A stretch of DNA of 64,000 nt. It comes from Caldimonas brevitalea. GTDB taxonomy: Bacteria > Pseudomonadota > Gammaproteobacteria > Burkholderiales > Burkholderiaceae_C. Below, in pieces: positions 37,271 to 46,141 of the stretch (position 1 is the stretch's first letter; every line of letters starts with the position of its first letter). The stretch lies in contig NZ_CP011371.1 of the NCBI RefSeq assembly GCF_001017435.1, positions 1,674,001 through 1,738,000 of the forward strand. Direction: 5' to 3'. Both the position numbers and the translations under genes were made by a program. Below the pieces are notes generated by a model. The model worked only from the letters and a program-made list of their open reading frames with translations. It was not told the origin of the DNA and made no database searches.

Positions 37271-37942
37271 TTGAAGAACCGCTTGCGCAAGCTATTGACG
37301 ACCTTTTTGACCGGGCTGGTCGCCGTCGCGCCGCTGGCCGTCACGGCCATCATGCTGGCCTGGGTGGCGCGCCTGTTGTACAGCTGGATCGGCCCGCAGA
37401 GCTTGCTGGGCAGCGTGCTGGTGGCGCTCGGCGTCGGCATGGCCGGCTCCGAGGTGATTGCCTACCTGCTGGGCATCCTGGTGGTGTCGGCCTGCGTCTT
37501 CGGATTGGGCTTGCTGGTCGAGTCCGGCCTGCAGAAGGGCCTGCGGCACGGCCTGGAGCAGCTGGTCCTGCGCATCCCCGTGGTGCGCACCGTCTACGAC
37601 GTGATCAAACGCCTGATCTCGCTGCTCACCGAGCGCAACAAGGACGGGCTGAGTTCGATGAGCCCGGTGTGGTGCCATTTCGGCGGCCGGGGGGGCGCTG
37701 CCGTGCTGGCCCTGTTGTCGACACCCGAGCCCTTACAACTGGCGGACGGGCGCTATTTCGCGGTGCTGGTGCCGACGGCGCCGGTTCCCGTGGGCGGGGG
37801 GCTGCTGTTCGTGCCTGTGGAGTGGGTGGAGCCGGCCGACATCGGCGTGGAAGGGGTGACCAGCATCTATGTGTCGATGGGGGTCTCGGCCGCGCAATAC
37901 ATCCCGTCGCTCGCCCGGCGTGAGGTGGCGGGCGGTACATGA
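37271..37942 (+). CDS. DUF502 family inner-membrane protein
   Basis: 223 residues starting at TTG with AGGAGA upstream. Two N-terminal helices (TTFLTGLVAVAPLAVTAIMLAWVARLL and EVIAYLLGILVVSACVFGLGLLV) are followed by the typical DUF502 block RIPVVRTVYDVIKRLISLLTERNKDGLSSMSPVWCHF and a soluble C-terminal half. The function of the family is not established. It lies 96 bases after the kinase gene and may or may not share its transcript. Confidence 0.9.
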   Translation: MKNRLRKLLTTFLTGLVAVAPLAVTAIMLAWVARLLYSWIGPQSLLGSVLVALGVGMAGSEVIAYLLGILVVSACVFGLGLLVESGLQKGLRHGLEQLVLRIPVVRTVYDVIKRLISLLTERNKDGLSSMSPVWCHFGGRGGAAVLALLSTPEPLQLADGRYFAVLVPTAPVPVGGGLLFVPVEWVEPADIGVEGVTSIYVSMGVSAAQYIPSLARREVAGGT

Positions 37943-37982
37943 CTTGCTGCTTGCCGGGCAAAGGCAACTCTCGAGACATCGC

Positions 37983-38297
37983 ATGCCATCACGTCTGGTG
38001 TTGGGGACACTTCATCTTCCCGGCGAGCGTCAAGCGAACTTCGAGTTACGCGACGCTCGCTGGCTGGCCGACGATCCGGCCCGCGCGCTGCGCTGGCATG
38101 ACGGGCCCGTGGCGGTGCACGAAGGGGACGCGCAACTGCTGATCGCCAACGACCTCGGGGCCGCCGTCGTGCTGCACGGACTCAATCCCGCGACCGTCCA
38201 GCGAGGGGCCCGCGGCACCGGCATCCTGCTGGAAGCGGCGCGCGAGCCCGATACGGGCTGCCAGCTCGACTGGACCGTGATCGAGGTGGTCGATTAG
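37983..38297 (+). CDS. Small protein of unknown function
   Basis: 104 residues from ATG 37983 (the frame is open upstream to 37869, inside the DUF502 gene). It looks like a compact beta-rich domain (DGPVAVHEGDAQLLIANDLGAAVVLHGLNPATVQ) ending in CQLDWTVIEVVD. No family is recognised. There is no strong ribosome site, and it is 40 bases after the DUF502 gene. Confidence 0.5.
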   Translation: MPSRLVLGTLHLPGERQANFELRDARWLADDPARALRWHDGPVAVHEGDAQLLIANDLGAAVVLHGLNPATVQRGARGTGILLEAAREPDTGCQLDWTVIEVVD

Positions 38298-38337
38298 TTC
38301 GGGCAGTTTGCGGCTGCTGGTACCGCAGCGTCGGCCC

Positions 38338-38355
38338 AGGCCCCCGCAGGGGCCT
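38338..38355 (+). terminator. GC-rich hairpin
   Basis: AGGCCCC and GGGGCCT pair around CGCA, 40 bases after the small unknown gene. There is no T-run, only TTCTTG downstream. It is between two convergent small genes. Confidence 0.4.
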
Positions 38356-38433
38356 CGAAGTTCTTGCGTATGGAAGCAGGAATGCCGCCGGAGCTACAGG
38401 GGCCGGCGACAGCGCGCAAGGCGCTGGTGTGTG

Positions 38434-38742
38434 TCACCAGTCGGCGAGTTGGTAGCACTCGGCCTGTTCCGCATCGATCGGGTGCGGCACGCCGGCGCTG
38501 CGCGTCAGCGGTTCCGGGGGAGGACAGGGCGCGCCGGCCTTGATCAGGTCATCGATCACCAGGCTGTCATGCTCCAGCTCGGCCAGATAGTTGTGTTGTG
38601 ATCCAAAAAGCAGGGCGCGCGGCGCGTCTTTGGGTCCGACGAGGACGAGGTACTTGCCGCTGTTGGGTCTTGCCATGATGTGGTGGATACGCTCGGCGTT
38701 GTTCTTGTGAATGACGTCGAGGATGCTAGGGCTGCGTGACAA
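38434..38742 (-). CDS. Small conserved-looking protein of unknown function
   Basis: About 102 residues if the TTG at 38742 is used, or 80 from ATG 38676. The stretch SGKYLVLVGPKDAPRALLFGSQHNYLAELEHDSLVIDDLIKAGAP looks like a folded domain, and the C-terminus is Pro-rich. No ribosome site marks either start. The function is unknown. It lies just downstream of, and on the same strand as, a LysR gene. Confidence 0.45.
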   Translation of the reverse strand: MSRSPSILDVIHKNNAERIHHIMARPNSGKYLVLVGPKDAPRALLFGSQHNYLAELEHDSLVIDDLIKAGAPCPPPEPLTRSAGVPHPIDAEQAECYQLADW

Positions 38743-38785
38743 GCGTGCGAAGCCGAGGCCGTCTGACGCGCGCGTCGGAGTCTTC

Positions 38786-39703
38786 CTACATCGCCGAGGC
38801 GGGCGCCGTATAGGCCTCGACCAAAAAGTTCATGAAGGCGCGCGTGCGGCTCGGCACGAACTTGCGCGAGGGCATGGCGGCATAGAGCGTGAAGGTGGGG
38901 GTGCGCCACTGCGGCAGCAGCTGCACCAGCGCACCTTCTGCCAGCGCGTCTTCCAGCAACACGGCCGGCAGGCCGACCACGCCCAGCCCGCCCAATGCGG
39001 CGGCGTACAAGGTGTCGGGATGGGCCGAGCTGAAGGCGGCGCTGGTTTCCAGTTCGACCGTCTCGCCCTGGCCCTGCAACGCCCAGCGGACTCGGCCGGC
39101 TGCGTCCCCGGGGGCGGCAAGCAGGCACTGGTGCTGCGCCAATTCGCTCGGATGTCGCGGCATGCCCAGGCGCTCCACATAGGCCGGGCTCGCGCAGAGC
39201 AACCCGGCACCTCGGGCCAGCGCTCGCACGACGGCCTCGTTGTCGAGGCCCGGCGGCGGTGCGTCGCCGCCCAGCAGCAGGGCCACGTCCCAGCCGGCGT
39301 CTGCCGTCGATTCCGAGCCGGCAACGGTGAAGCTGAGGCTGAGTTCGGGAAACTGGCGCCGGAGCAGGGGCAGGTGTTGCGTCAGCTGCCGGGCCAGCGT
39401 GGCCGCCGGCAGCCTGATCTTCAGTTCTCCCTGGGGCTGGCGCACGGCGGCGTCCACCTGCGCTTCGGCCTCCTCCAACTGCTGCAGGATGGAGCGCACA
39501 CGCTCCAGGTAGCCCTGGCCGGTGTCGGTCAGGGCCAGTCGCCGGGTCGAGCGGTGGATCAGGCGCACCTTGAGGTGGTTTTCGAGGTCGGCGATCAACC
39601 GCGTGACGGCCGCGGCGGACACGTCCATCGCCCGTGCCGCGGCCGCGAAGCCGCCTTCATCGATCACTTTCGCAAACGCCCGCATGGAAGTCAGACGATC
39701 CAT
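38786..39703 (-). CDS. LysR-family transcriptional regulator
   Basis: 305 residues with AGGAG before the ATG. The helix-turn-helix is at the N-terminus (MRAFAKVIDEGGFAAAARAMDVSAAAVTRLIADLENHLKVRLIHRSTRRLALTDTG). The effector domain (GELKIRLPAATLARQLTQHLPLLRRQFPEL) is of the CrgA/DmlR type. No divergent target gene adjoins it, so the target is not evident. An inverted repeat CGTTAA-N17-TTAACG (39773-39801) lies upstream of its start. Confidence 0.9.
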   Translation of the reverse strand: MDRLTSMRAFAKVIDEGGFAAAARAMDVSAAAVTRLIADLENHLKVRLIHRSTRRLALTDTGQGYLERVRSILQQLEEAEAQVDAAVRQPQGELKIRLPAATLARQLTQHLPLLRRQFPELSLSFTVAGSESTADAGWDVALLLGGDAPPPGLDNEAVVRALARGAGLLCASPAYVERLGMPRHPSELAQHQCLLAAPGDAAGRVRWALQGQGETVELETSAAFSSAHPDTLYAAALGGLGVVGLPAVLLEDALAEGALVQLLPQWRTPTFTLYAAMPSRKFVPSRTRAFMNFLVEAYTAPASAM

Positions 39704-39772
39704 CAACATCTCCTGTGCAACGCCGGCACCGCCTCGCAGCGCCCGTCGGCCGACGGGATTCTGATCGTCGTT

Positions 39773-39801
39773 CGTTAAGGACTCTTTATGACCTGTTAAC
39801 G
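39773..39801. promoter_or_regulatory. Inverted repeat upstream of the LysR gene
   Basis: CGTTAA and TTAACG are exact reverse complements separated by 17 bases in an AT-richer stretch. It is about 70-100 bases before the LysR start and could be its autoregulatory site. Confidence 0.35.
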
Positions 39802-39822
39802 GTGGCAGGTGAGAGGCCGTTC

Positions 39823-41028
39823 TCACTGGGAGGTGCGACAGGGTTTGGGCTCGTAGCGCTGCGGACCGGTTTCGACCAGGTCGTAGCGGGCCGTGGGCCA
39901 GAACCAGCCCAGCGGCCGCTGGGAACCGCGGGCGTAGACCCGGCCCCACACAACGCCGACCCGCCCCGCCCGCAGGTGCTCCCAAAGCGTGGCGCTATAG
40001 CAACGGCGGTCGCGTGTGGCGAGCCGTTCGATCATCGACCGCAAGGCCGTGATCTGCAGCCCCTGCTGCACCGGGTAGTGCCACCCGGTGTAGCCCCACC
40101 AATCCCAGCAGGCCATCGGCGCGGTGTCGCCCGTCTGCGGGTAGAGCACGACGATCCGGTTGGTATCGGCCCACCGGTTGTAGCCGGCGTGGCGCACGTA
40201 GGCGTCGCCGATCTGGGCCGGGTTCTGTCCGCAACCGTGGAGCACCACGTGCAGTCGACAGGCTGGTGTGCCCGGCGCGCATCCGGGTGGCACGAACAGC
40301 CAGCCGGTCGGCCCGAAGCCGCGGTCGCGCAGATAAGGGGTCTGATCGAAGGTGAGCAGCCGGCCCTGCAAGGCGCCGACGCGACGCGGCGCGAGCCCAC
40401 CGTACAGGTGCTGCAGCAGTTCGCCGGCGAGGTCGAAGCCACAGTTGTTGAGGTAGGCCCCGCCGCGCTGGTCGCAGCGGTTGCCGTGGTCGTCGGTCAC
40501 CATGCCGTGTTCCGCGTCGATGTCTTTGCGGTAGCGGATATGGCGCGGCGGAATCCATTGCAGCAGGTAGCGCTGCAGTTCGTCGGTGACGGCTGTCGGC
40601 ACCGCGGTGTCGAGCCGGCCCGAGAAGAGGTAAACCCGGGCGCGCGTCAGATGCCGCACGGGGTCGATCAGCCCCGCGGCGGCGCGCCGCCGCGTCGCGG
40701 CCACCAGCCGCGCCGTCGGGATCGCCCCGCGGCCCAGACAGCGGCCCTGGGCATGCTGGACCTGTCCCTCGGCGCAGTCGTAGGGGCCGGCTGCCACCAG
40801 CCCCGCGCCCGCGATGCTGGCCGAATGGGCCACCAGCATCTGAACCGCCATGTAGCCGCCGGACGACAGGCCGGAGATGGTGACGCTGCCGCGGTCGACT
40901 CCGAGCGGCGGCAATTCGTCGGCTGCCCGGACACCGCTGCCGACCGCGGCGACCACGGCGGCGAGCCATGGCGCCGTCAGCCGGCCCGGAGCGCCCCTGC
41001 CCCTAGGGCAAGTTTCAGCGGCAGACAT
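39823..41028 (-). CDS. Poly(3-hydroxybutyrate) depolymerase, type 2 catalytic order
   Basis: About 401 residues from ATG 41028. An N-terminal secretion signal (LTAPWLAAVVAAVGSGVRAA) is followed by the lipase box GLSSG with Ser55. The oxyanion-type LHGCGQ stretch comes late (VVLHGCGQNPAQIGD). This order, lipase box first, is that of type 2 short-chain PHA depolymerases. AWDWWGYTG-like and YNRWAD stretches also fit. No separate polymer-binding domain is visible. The gene overlaps the upstream extensin-like gene by 14 bases, and phasin-like genes lie about 23 kb away. Confidence 0.8.
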   Translation of the reverse strand: MSAAETCPRGRGAPGRLTAPWLAAVVAAVGSGVRAADELPPLGVDRGSVTISGLSSGGYMAVQMLVAHSASIAGAGLVAAGPYDCAEGQVQHAQGRCLGRGAIPTARLVAATRRRAAAGLIDPVRHLTRARVYLFSGRLDTAVPTAVTDELQRYLLQWIPPRHIRYRKDIDAEHGMVTDDHGNRCDQRGGAYLNNCGFDLAGELLQHLYGGLAPRRVGALQGRLLTFDQTPYLRDRGFGPTGWLFVPPGCAPGTPACRLHVVLHGCGQNPAQIGDAYVRHAGYNRWADTNRIVVLYPQTGDTAPMACWDWWGYTGWHYPVQQGLQITALRSMIERLATRDRRCYSATLWEHLRAGRVGVVWGRVYARGSQRPLGWFWPTARYDLVETGPQRYEPKPCRTSQ

Positions 41029-41728
41029 GGGGGCCGCCGCGATCGAGGTGGAGGTGGTCGCGGTGCGCCTGGTTGTACTCGGGCCCCAGTGCACCGTCGA
41101 AGTACCGGCACGCGCCCTGGTGCACCTCGCGCAGCAAACGGCCCGCTGGCCCGGCCTCGTCCCAGTGGCGCAGCACCCGCAGGCGCCGGCCGTCCTGCAG
41201 CACGAAGCCGGCGATGTCGAGGGCGTCGGCGCTCGCGTGCTGGCTGCGCGGGCCGGTGTCGCGGCCGTAGACGTTGCGGCAGGCATAGCTGCCGAGGTGT
41301 TCGATGCGCCGCACGGGCATGCCGAAGTGGCGTTGGGCGGCGGGCTGCAGGACGTGGTGCTCCCACAGGGCCAGCGCCACGGCCGCCCGGCAGGAGAGCG
41401 GAAAGGGCGGCTTTACCATGGATTCGGTGGCGCTGATCTGCACCGCGTTACGCCAGCCGCAGTCCCCGCGCCGCGGCGTGTCGGGCAGGGGCCGCCAGAC
41501 CAGCGGGGTGGTCGCGAGCACCGAGCGGCACAGTGCGGGGTCGCGTTCGAGGCGCGCGAGCTTGAAGCGTGTGAAGGGCCCCGGCGGCTCGGTGAGGGTC
41601 ACCGCTGCCCAGGGCCGCCAGTGAGCGGGCACCACGACGTGGCCTTCCCGCAGCGCATACGCGCCGGCCGCCACCAGCATCCCTAGCAGCAGGGCCAGCC
41701 CGAGCAAAAACGACAGGGCCTTAGCCAC
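41015..41728 (-). CDS. Extensin-like C-terminal domain protein (M15-type fold)
   Basis: 237 residues with an N-terminal membrane anchor or signal (LSFLLGLALLLGMLVAAGAYAL). The domain shows RGDCGWRNAVQIS, RIEHLGSYACRNVYGR, the zinc-site-like SQHASADALDIAGF and HRDHLHLDRG, as in extensin_C/D,D-carboxypeptidase-like proteins. It is probably periplasmic and acts on or binds peptidoglycan. Its 3' end overlaps the depolymerase gene, so the two are co-transcribed. Confidence 0.85.
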   Translation of the reverse strand: MAKALSFLLGLALLLGMLVAAGAYALREGHVVVPAHWRPWAAVTLTEPPGPFTRFKLARLERDPALCRSVLATTPLVWRPLPDTPRRGDCGWRNAVQISATESMVKPPFPLSCRAAVALALWEHHVLQPAAQRHFGMPVRRIEHLGSYACRNVYGRDTGPRSQHASADALDIAGFVLQDGRRLRVLRHWDEAGPAGRLLREVHQGACRYFDGALGPEYNQAHRDHLHLDRGGPHVCR

Positions 41729-41900
41729 GTTTGCCTGTCCTTGCGGCCGCGTCGACGCGGTGCGAAGGCGGGCGACGCGCCTGCAGCGTCCGGCAGGTAC
41801 AGGAACTGCTCATCTCCATCGTGTTAACGCGTGATACTTGTGACGGCGGCGCGCGCCGGCAGAATGACCATTCGCTTGTCCCCCACCCCCCAAGAAGTCG

Positions 41901-42122
41901 ATGAACCCCACCCAAACCGAAACCCTAGACATCCTCCAGCAAGTCTGGCGCCAGTCCTTGCTGGCCCTTGCCGCTGCGTCGAAGGCCAACATGCCGATCT
42001 TCGCATCGGCATTGGAGGCGGCCTCGCACAATGAGTCGCTGAACCCGGTGGCGCGTGCCATGCTGGCCGAACTGGCGGAAAGCACTGGCGTCGTCGCCCC
42101 CTTCTCGGCGACCAAGCAGTAA
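41901..42122 (+). CDS. Small helical protein of unknown function
   Basis: 73 residues with a weak AAGAAG ribosome site. The sequence (TLDILQQVWRQSLLALAAASKANMPIFASALEAASHNESLNPVARAMLAELAEST) is almost all amphipathic helix. No family is recognised. It is convergent with the ybhN-like gene. Confidence 0.55.
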   Translation: MNPTQTETLDILQQVWRQSLLALAAASKANMPIFASALEAASHNESLNPVARAMLAELAESTGVVAPFSATKQ

Positions 42123-42133
42123 GGTCCGCGCCC

Positions 42134-43192
42134 TCAGCCGGCGCCAGGGCGCGCTGCTGGCGCCGCTGCGCCCTTTTTCGCTTGCGCCTCGATGCGCGCG
42201 TACAGCAAGGCCGCCACGGCCAGTGGCGCAAGGTAGTAGACCGCCCGGTACGCCAGCAGCCCGCCGAGCAGTTGGCCTTGCGGGACCTGTCCGCCCAGCA
42301 GCGCGATGAACACCGCCTCGAGCACGCCGAGGCCCGCCGGAATGTGGGTCAGGACGCCGGCGACGGCGCCCATCATCAGCACCGCCACCACCAGGCCGTA
42401 AGCCACCTTCTGTTGCAGCAAGACATACACGATGCAGCTGATCGTCAGCCAGTTGACCGACGACAGCACGACCTGCAGCAACGCCGTGCGCAGGCTCGGC
42501 AGCCGCAACTCGTGTCCGCGCACGCTCCAGTCGCGCCGCGGTGACCAGGCGCAGGCGGCGAGGTAGGCCAGCACCAGACCCAGCAGCGTGAGACCGAGCA
42601 GCTGCAGCCCCTGCGGCCCGATCTTCCATTGCGCCGGCACCTCCACCTGCCCGAGCGTGAACACGCCGCCTGCCAGGGCGAAGTAGCCCAACCAGTTGGT
42701 CAACACGCTGAAGCCCAGCACCTGGGTGATGGTGGCCTTGTCGAGCCCCAGCCGTGAATAGAGGCGATACCGAAAACCGACACCCCCGACCAGCGCGCCC
42801 AGGTTGAGGTTGAAGGCATAGCTGATGAATGCGACCGACAGCACGGTCGGGGTGCGCAGGCGGTGGCCGGTAGAGGCGCGGCCGATCAAATCGAAGGTGC
42901 TGTACAGCAGATAGCTGCCGCCGGCGAGAGCCGCCGCCAGCGCCAGCGTCGTGGCGGGGTACGCCTTCAGCGTTTCCCAGACCTGGCTCCAGTCCACCGA
43001 CCGGGCATGCGAGACCAGCAGGCCCGCCACCAGGGCGAAGAAGGCCCAGGTGAGCAGCTTGCGCACCAGCGCCCAGCGCCCGGCTTTGCGGCCGTCCTCG
43101 GTCGGCTGGCGGCGGTCGGGCTGGTCCCGGCCCTCGTCGCGCGAGGGAGGGCGGTGGTGGGCTTGGAACGCTTTGGAATGCAGTGTGTTCAT
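42134..43192 (-). CDS. YbhN-like lysylphosphatidylglycerol-synthase TM-domain protein (UPF0104)
   Basis: 352 residues with about eight membrane helices after a charged head of about 45 residues. Family stretches are SVAFISYAFNLNLGALVGGVGFRYRLYSRLGLDK and VLTHIPAGLGVLEAVFIALLG. It is the membrane domain without the synthetase part. In E. coli, ybhN shares an operon with clsB and ybhP, and the same trio appears here. It overlaps clsB by four bases (43189-43192) and is the last gene. Confidence 0.9.
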   Translation of the reverse strand: MNTLHSKAFQAHHRPPSRDEGRDQPDRRQPTEDGRKAGRWALVRKLLTWAFFALVAGLLVSHARSVDWSQVWETLKAYPATTLALAAALAGGSYLLYSTFDLIGRASTGHRLRTPTVLSVAFISYAFNLNLGALVGGVGFRYRLYSRLGLDKATITQVLGFSVLTNWLGYFALAGGVFTLGQVEVPAQWKIGPQGLQLLGLTLLGLVLAYLAACAWSPRRDWSVRGHELRLPSLRTALLQVVLSSVNWLTISCIVYVLLQQKVAYGLVVAVLMMGAVAGVLTHIPAGLGVLEAVFIALLGGQVPQGQLLGGLLAYRAVYYLAPLAVAALLYARIEAQAKKGAAAPAARPGAG

Positions 43193-44466
43193 GGCAGATA
43201 GCCGGCACCTTTCGTCGCCGGTTGCTGGTGCGCGTTGCGCACCGGTGGGTCGGCCGGAGGCTGGTGCGGCGGAGGCGTCACCAGTTCCAGCTTGGGCTTG
43301 TGCGCCGGCAGCCAGCCCGACCAGGCCGGGAAGCGTCGCAGGAAGTGGTAGACGAGGAAGCCCGCCCATTGGTGCCAGCGCTTGACTTCGAAGGCCGGGT
43401 CGTGGACCGAGATCAGCTGGCAGTGGTGGTCGATCAATCGTTGCAGGCGACCGGCCAGCTCGGCGTTGAAGGCAGCGTCGCGGATCACCAGGTTGGCCTC
43501 GAGGTTGAGTGACAGGCTCAACGGGTCGAGGTTGCTCGACCCCACGGTGGCCCACTCGTCGTCGACCACGGCCACCTTGCCGTGCAAGGGACGCTGGCAG
43601 TATTCGTAGATGCGCACGCCGTCGCGCAGCAGGCCGTCGTAGAGGGTCCGGGCGGCGTTCTTGGCGATCGGCATGTCAGGCTCGCCCTGCAGGATCAAGG
43701 CCACCTCCACGCCGCGGCGCGCCGCCCGGCGCAACTCGCGTAGCAGCCGGTAGCCGGGGAAGAAATAGGCGTTGGCGATCCAGACGCGCCGGCGGGCCGA
43801 CCGGATCGCGAACAAGTAGTGCTGCTCGATGTCGGTGTGGTGCTCGCGGTTGTCGCGCGTCACGAAGGTCGCGCGACCGGGGCCGACGTCTGCACCTTGC
43901 CGCACGCCGGCGGGCGCCTTTGCGCGGCGGCGGCGCGACGCGGTTCGTTCACCGATGGCGTCGACCGCGAAACGGTGGATGTCGGCGACCACTGGCCCGA
44001 CCACCGCCACCGCATAGTCCTGTTTGGCCGCCGGCCCGTACTCCCACAGGTGCTCGACCGAAAAATTGATGCCGCCGACGAAGGCCAGTTGCCCGTCCAC
44101 CACGACCAGCTTGCGGTGCAGGCGACGGAAGACATTGGTGCGCAGCCCGAGCAGCTTGGGCTTGGGGTCGAACACATGGAAGCGCACGCCGGCCGCCGTC
44201 ATGCCGGAAACGAACTCGACCGACAGGTCGGGCGAGCCATAACCGTCGACCGTCAGGTCGACCTGCACGCCGCGCGAGGCTGCGGCGATCAGTTCCTCGC
44301 GCAGCTGTTGCCCCACCTTGTCGTCGAACAGAATGAAGGTCTCGACCAGCACCTCGCGGTGTGCCGAGCGTATCGCCTCGAAGACGCGCGGAAAGAACTC
44401 CTCGCCGTTTTCGAGCAGCTCGAACCGGTTGCCGTCTCGCCAGTCGGGCAGGTGTCGCTCGGTCAT
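43189..44466 (-). CDS. clsB: Cardiolipin synthase B
   Basis: 425 residues of the phospholipase D superfamily with two HKD motifs: HRKLVVVDGQLAFVGGINFS and HGKVAVVDDEWATVGSSN. It makes cardiolipin at the inner membrane. The C-terminal Pro-rich tail (PPPHQPPADPPVRN) is extra. AAGGA precedes the ATG, and the ATG itself overlaps the stop of a 32-codon mini-ORF (TAATG). The genes on both sides match the E. coli ybhP-clsB-ybhN operon. Confidence 0.95.
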   Translation of the reverse strand: MTERHLPDWRDGNRFELLENGEEFFPRVFEAIRSAHREVLVETFILFDDKVGQQLREELIAAASRGVQVDLTVDGYGSPDLSVEFVSGMTAAGVRFHVFDPKPKLLGLRTNVFRRLHRKLVVVDGQLAFVGGINFSVEHLWEYGPAAKQDYAVAVVGPVVADIHRFAVDAIGERTASRRRRAKAPAGVRQGADVGPGRATFVTRDNREHHTDIEQHYLFAIRSARRRVWIANAYFFPGYRLLRELRRAARRGVEVALILQGEPDMPIAKNAARTLYDGLLRDGVRIYEYCQRPLHGKVAVVDDEWATVGSSNLDPLSLSLNLEANLVIRDAAFNAELAGRLQRLIDHHCQLISVHDPAFEVKRWHQWAGFLVYHFLRRFPAWSGWLPAHKPKLELVTPPPHQPPADPPVRNAHQQPATKGAGYLP

Positions 44467-44564
44467 TACGTATCCTTCGTGCTGGCCGGGGGGGTGCTCA
44501 TTCGGTAGCCTCCGTGCTGCGCACTGCGGTGCGAGCCCCTTCGGACGGCCGGGCGGGTGCTCAT
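44466..44564 (-). CDS. 32-codon mini-ORF in a repeat element linking EEP gene and clsB
   Basis: The frame [20 protein letters not shown] then [12 protein letters not shown] opens with an ATG that overlaps the EEP stop (ATGA). It closes with a TAA that overlaps the clsB ATG (TAATG). An internal ATG at 44501 follows GGAGG by seven bases. The peptide is Arg/Ser-rich. It may be a translational coupler rather than a functional protein. Most of it lies in the repeat also found at 57793-57849. Confidence 0.35.
   Translation of the reverse strand: MSTRPAVRRGSHRSAQHGGYRMSTPPASTKDT
44509..44564 (-). repeat. Dispersed intercistronic repeat, copy 1
   Basis: 56 bases matching the element at 57793-57849 except for three substitutions and one missing G. 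It begins ATGAGC at the EEP stop and ends CACGGAGG, seven bases before an ATG. A degraded second start of the same repeat (ATGAGCACCC then CGGCC and CGAAGG) follows at 44474-44501. Confidence 0.85.
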
Positions 44565-45325
44565 ACCATGATCTCCGCCGCCAACGGGGCGTGATCCGAC
44601 AAGTGCCGCCAGGGATGGGGCGGCAAGGGGATCGGACGGGCCAGCTTGGCGTTGCGCACGTAGATGCGGTCCAGCCGCAGCAGTGGCCAACGGGCGGGGA
44701 AGGTGCGGGCCGCCTGCCCCTGGGCCTCGACGAACACCTCGCGCAGCCCGGCGCAGCCGTGCAGCTGGGCGTGGGCCTGCAGCCGCCAATCGTTGAAGTC
44801 GCCCGCGATCACCAAGGGCGCTTCGGGTGGCACGAAGCGATCGATGCGCTGGCACAGCAGCCGCAACTGCTCGCGCCGGTGGGCTTCGCGCAGGCCCAGG
44901 TGCACGCACACCACGTGCAACTCCTGGCCGACCGCGGGCGCGTCGAGCACGCAGTGCAGCAGCCCGCGCTTTTCCGGTCCCTCGACCGACACGTCGCAGT
45001 TCTCGTGCCGCAGGATGGGGAACTTCGACAGCACCGCGTTGCCGTGGTGGCCCTCGGGGTAGACAGCGTTGCGGCCGTAGGCGAAATCGCTCCACATCTC
45101 GTCGGCCAGGAATTCGTAGTGCGGCGCCTCCGGCCAGTTCTGCACCTTGGCCGAATGAACTTCATGCGTGCCCAGCACCTCCTGCAGGAACACGACGTCG
45201 GCCGACACGTGCCGTACTGCCTCACGCAGCTCGTGCAGGATGAAGCGGCGGTTCAAGGCGTTGAAGCCCTTGTGGGTGTTCACCGTCAGAACGCGGACCG
45301 TCAAGGTGGGAGGGTTCTGGGACAT
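44561..45325 (-). CDS. Endonuclease/exonuclease/phosphatase-fold protein (YbhP-like)
   Basis: 254 residues of the EEP superfamily. Motifs are VNTHKG near the N-terminus, FLQEV, the central GDFNDW and the C-terminal SDHAPL, covering the metal and catalytic residues. It is first in the trio with clsB and the ybhN-like gene, so a lipid phosphodiesterase or phosphatase role is more likely than DNA repair. The substrate is not known. Confidence 0.85.
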   Translation of the reverse strand: MSQNPPTLTVRVLTVNTHKGFNALNRRFILHELREAVRHVSADVVFLQEVLGTHEVHSAKVQNWPEAPHYEFLADEMWSDFAYGRNAVYPEGHHGNAVLSKFPILRHENCDVSVEGPEKRGLLHCVLDAPAVGQELHVVCVHLGLREAHRREQLRLLCQRIDRFVPPEAPLVIAGDFNDWRLQAHAQLHGCAGLREVFVEAQGQAARTFPARWPLLRLDRIYVRNAKLARPIPLPPHPWRHLSDHAPLAAEIMV

Positions 45326-45370
45326 CGGCGCTTTCGAAGCGTTGGAGGTCGAAGGAGCAGGCCGGTGCCG

Positions 45371-46141
45371 TCAGCCGAGGCCGTCGGCGTCGAGTGCGAA
45401 ATCGGCCTCGCGCTCGGGCCGGGTTGAATAAGGGCGCCAGCGGTGCTCGGGCTGGCTCAGGCGGTCCGCCACGACGCGCCACACCTTGGTGTTCCAGATC
45501 AGCCCGATATGGCTCGCGTCGCTGATCTCGATGCTTTCGCATTGCGGCGCCTCGGGCTCGATGCAGCACTGCCACGCGACGACGCCGTCCGTGCGGCTGT
45601 AGATCGAGGTGGTCGGCACCGGCGGCGCCCGTCGCAGCCGCTCGCGCAGCAGAGGCTTGCCCAGCGCGGGCTCGACCGACAGCAGGTGCCACAGCCAACC
45701 GGCGTCGGACCGGTCGTCGCCCGCGAACGGCGAGCCGAGCGTGATCACCTGGCGGACCGCCTTCGGGATCTTTTTGGCCACCTCGCGTGCATAAATGCCC
45801 CCGAGGCTCCAGCCCACCAGGCTGACCTTGCGCCCGGTGCGGCGCACGTGGGCCAGCACGTCGTCGCACAAATCGTCGAGCCAGTCGTCCAGGCCGCCCT
45901 GCGGGCCAGTGTTGACGCCGCGACCCCAATCACGGGCGTCGTAGCCGAGATTCGCGCAGAAGCGGCACAGCGGCCCCAGCGCGCCGATGTCGGCGGCGAG
46001 CCCCGGGAACACGATCACCGGGTGGCCGTCGCCGCCGGGGAACTCGTCGTGACGCGCGAAATGGCTGGCGGCGAACTCGAACGCGGCCCGCATGGGCTCC
46101 AGGCAGAGCAGCGCGAGAGAAGGAGCGGCGCGGGGGATCAT
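45371..46141 (-). CDS. Lipase-like alpha/beta hydrolase
   Basis: About 256 residues from ATG 46141, which has AAGGA upstream. It has VIVFPGLAADIGALGPLCRFC (oxyanion part), the nucleophile GWSLGG, SIYSRTDGVVAW (acid) and SHIGL (His). No signal peptide is evident. It resembles small triacylglycerol-lipase-type hydrolases. It lies 45 bases upstream of the EEP-clsB-ybhN trio on the same strand and may be part of a phospholipid-remodelling operon. Confidence 0.85.
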   Translation of the reverse strand: MIPRAAPSLALLCLEPMRAAFEFAASHFARHDEFPGGDGHPVIVFPGLAADIGALGPLCRFCANLGYDARDWGRGVNTGPQGGLDDWLDDLCDDVLAHVRRTGRKVSLVGWSLGGIYAREVAKKIPKAVRQVITLGSPFAGDDRSDAGWLWHLLSVEPALGKPLLRERLRRAPPVPTTSIYSRTDGVVAWQCCIEPEAPQCESIEISDASHIGLIWNTKVWRVVADRLSQPEHRWRPYSTRPEREADFALDADGLG

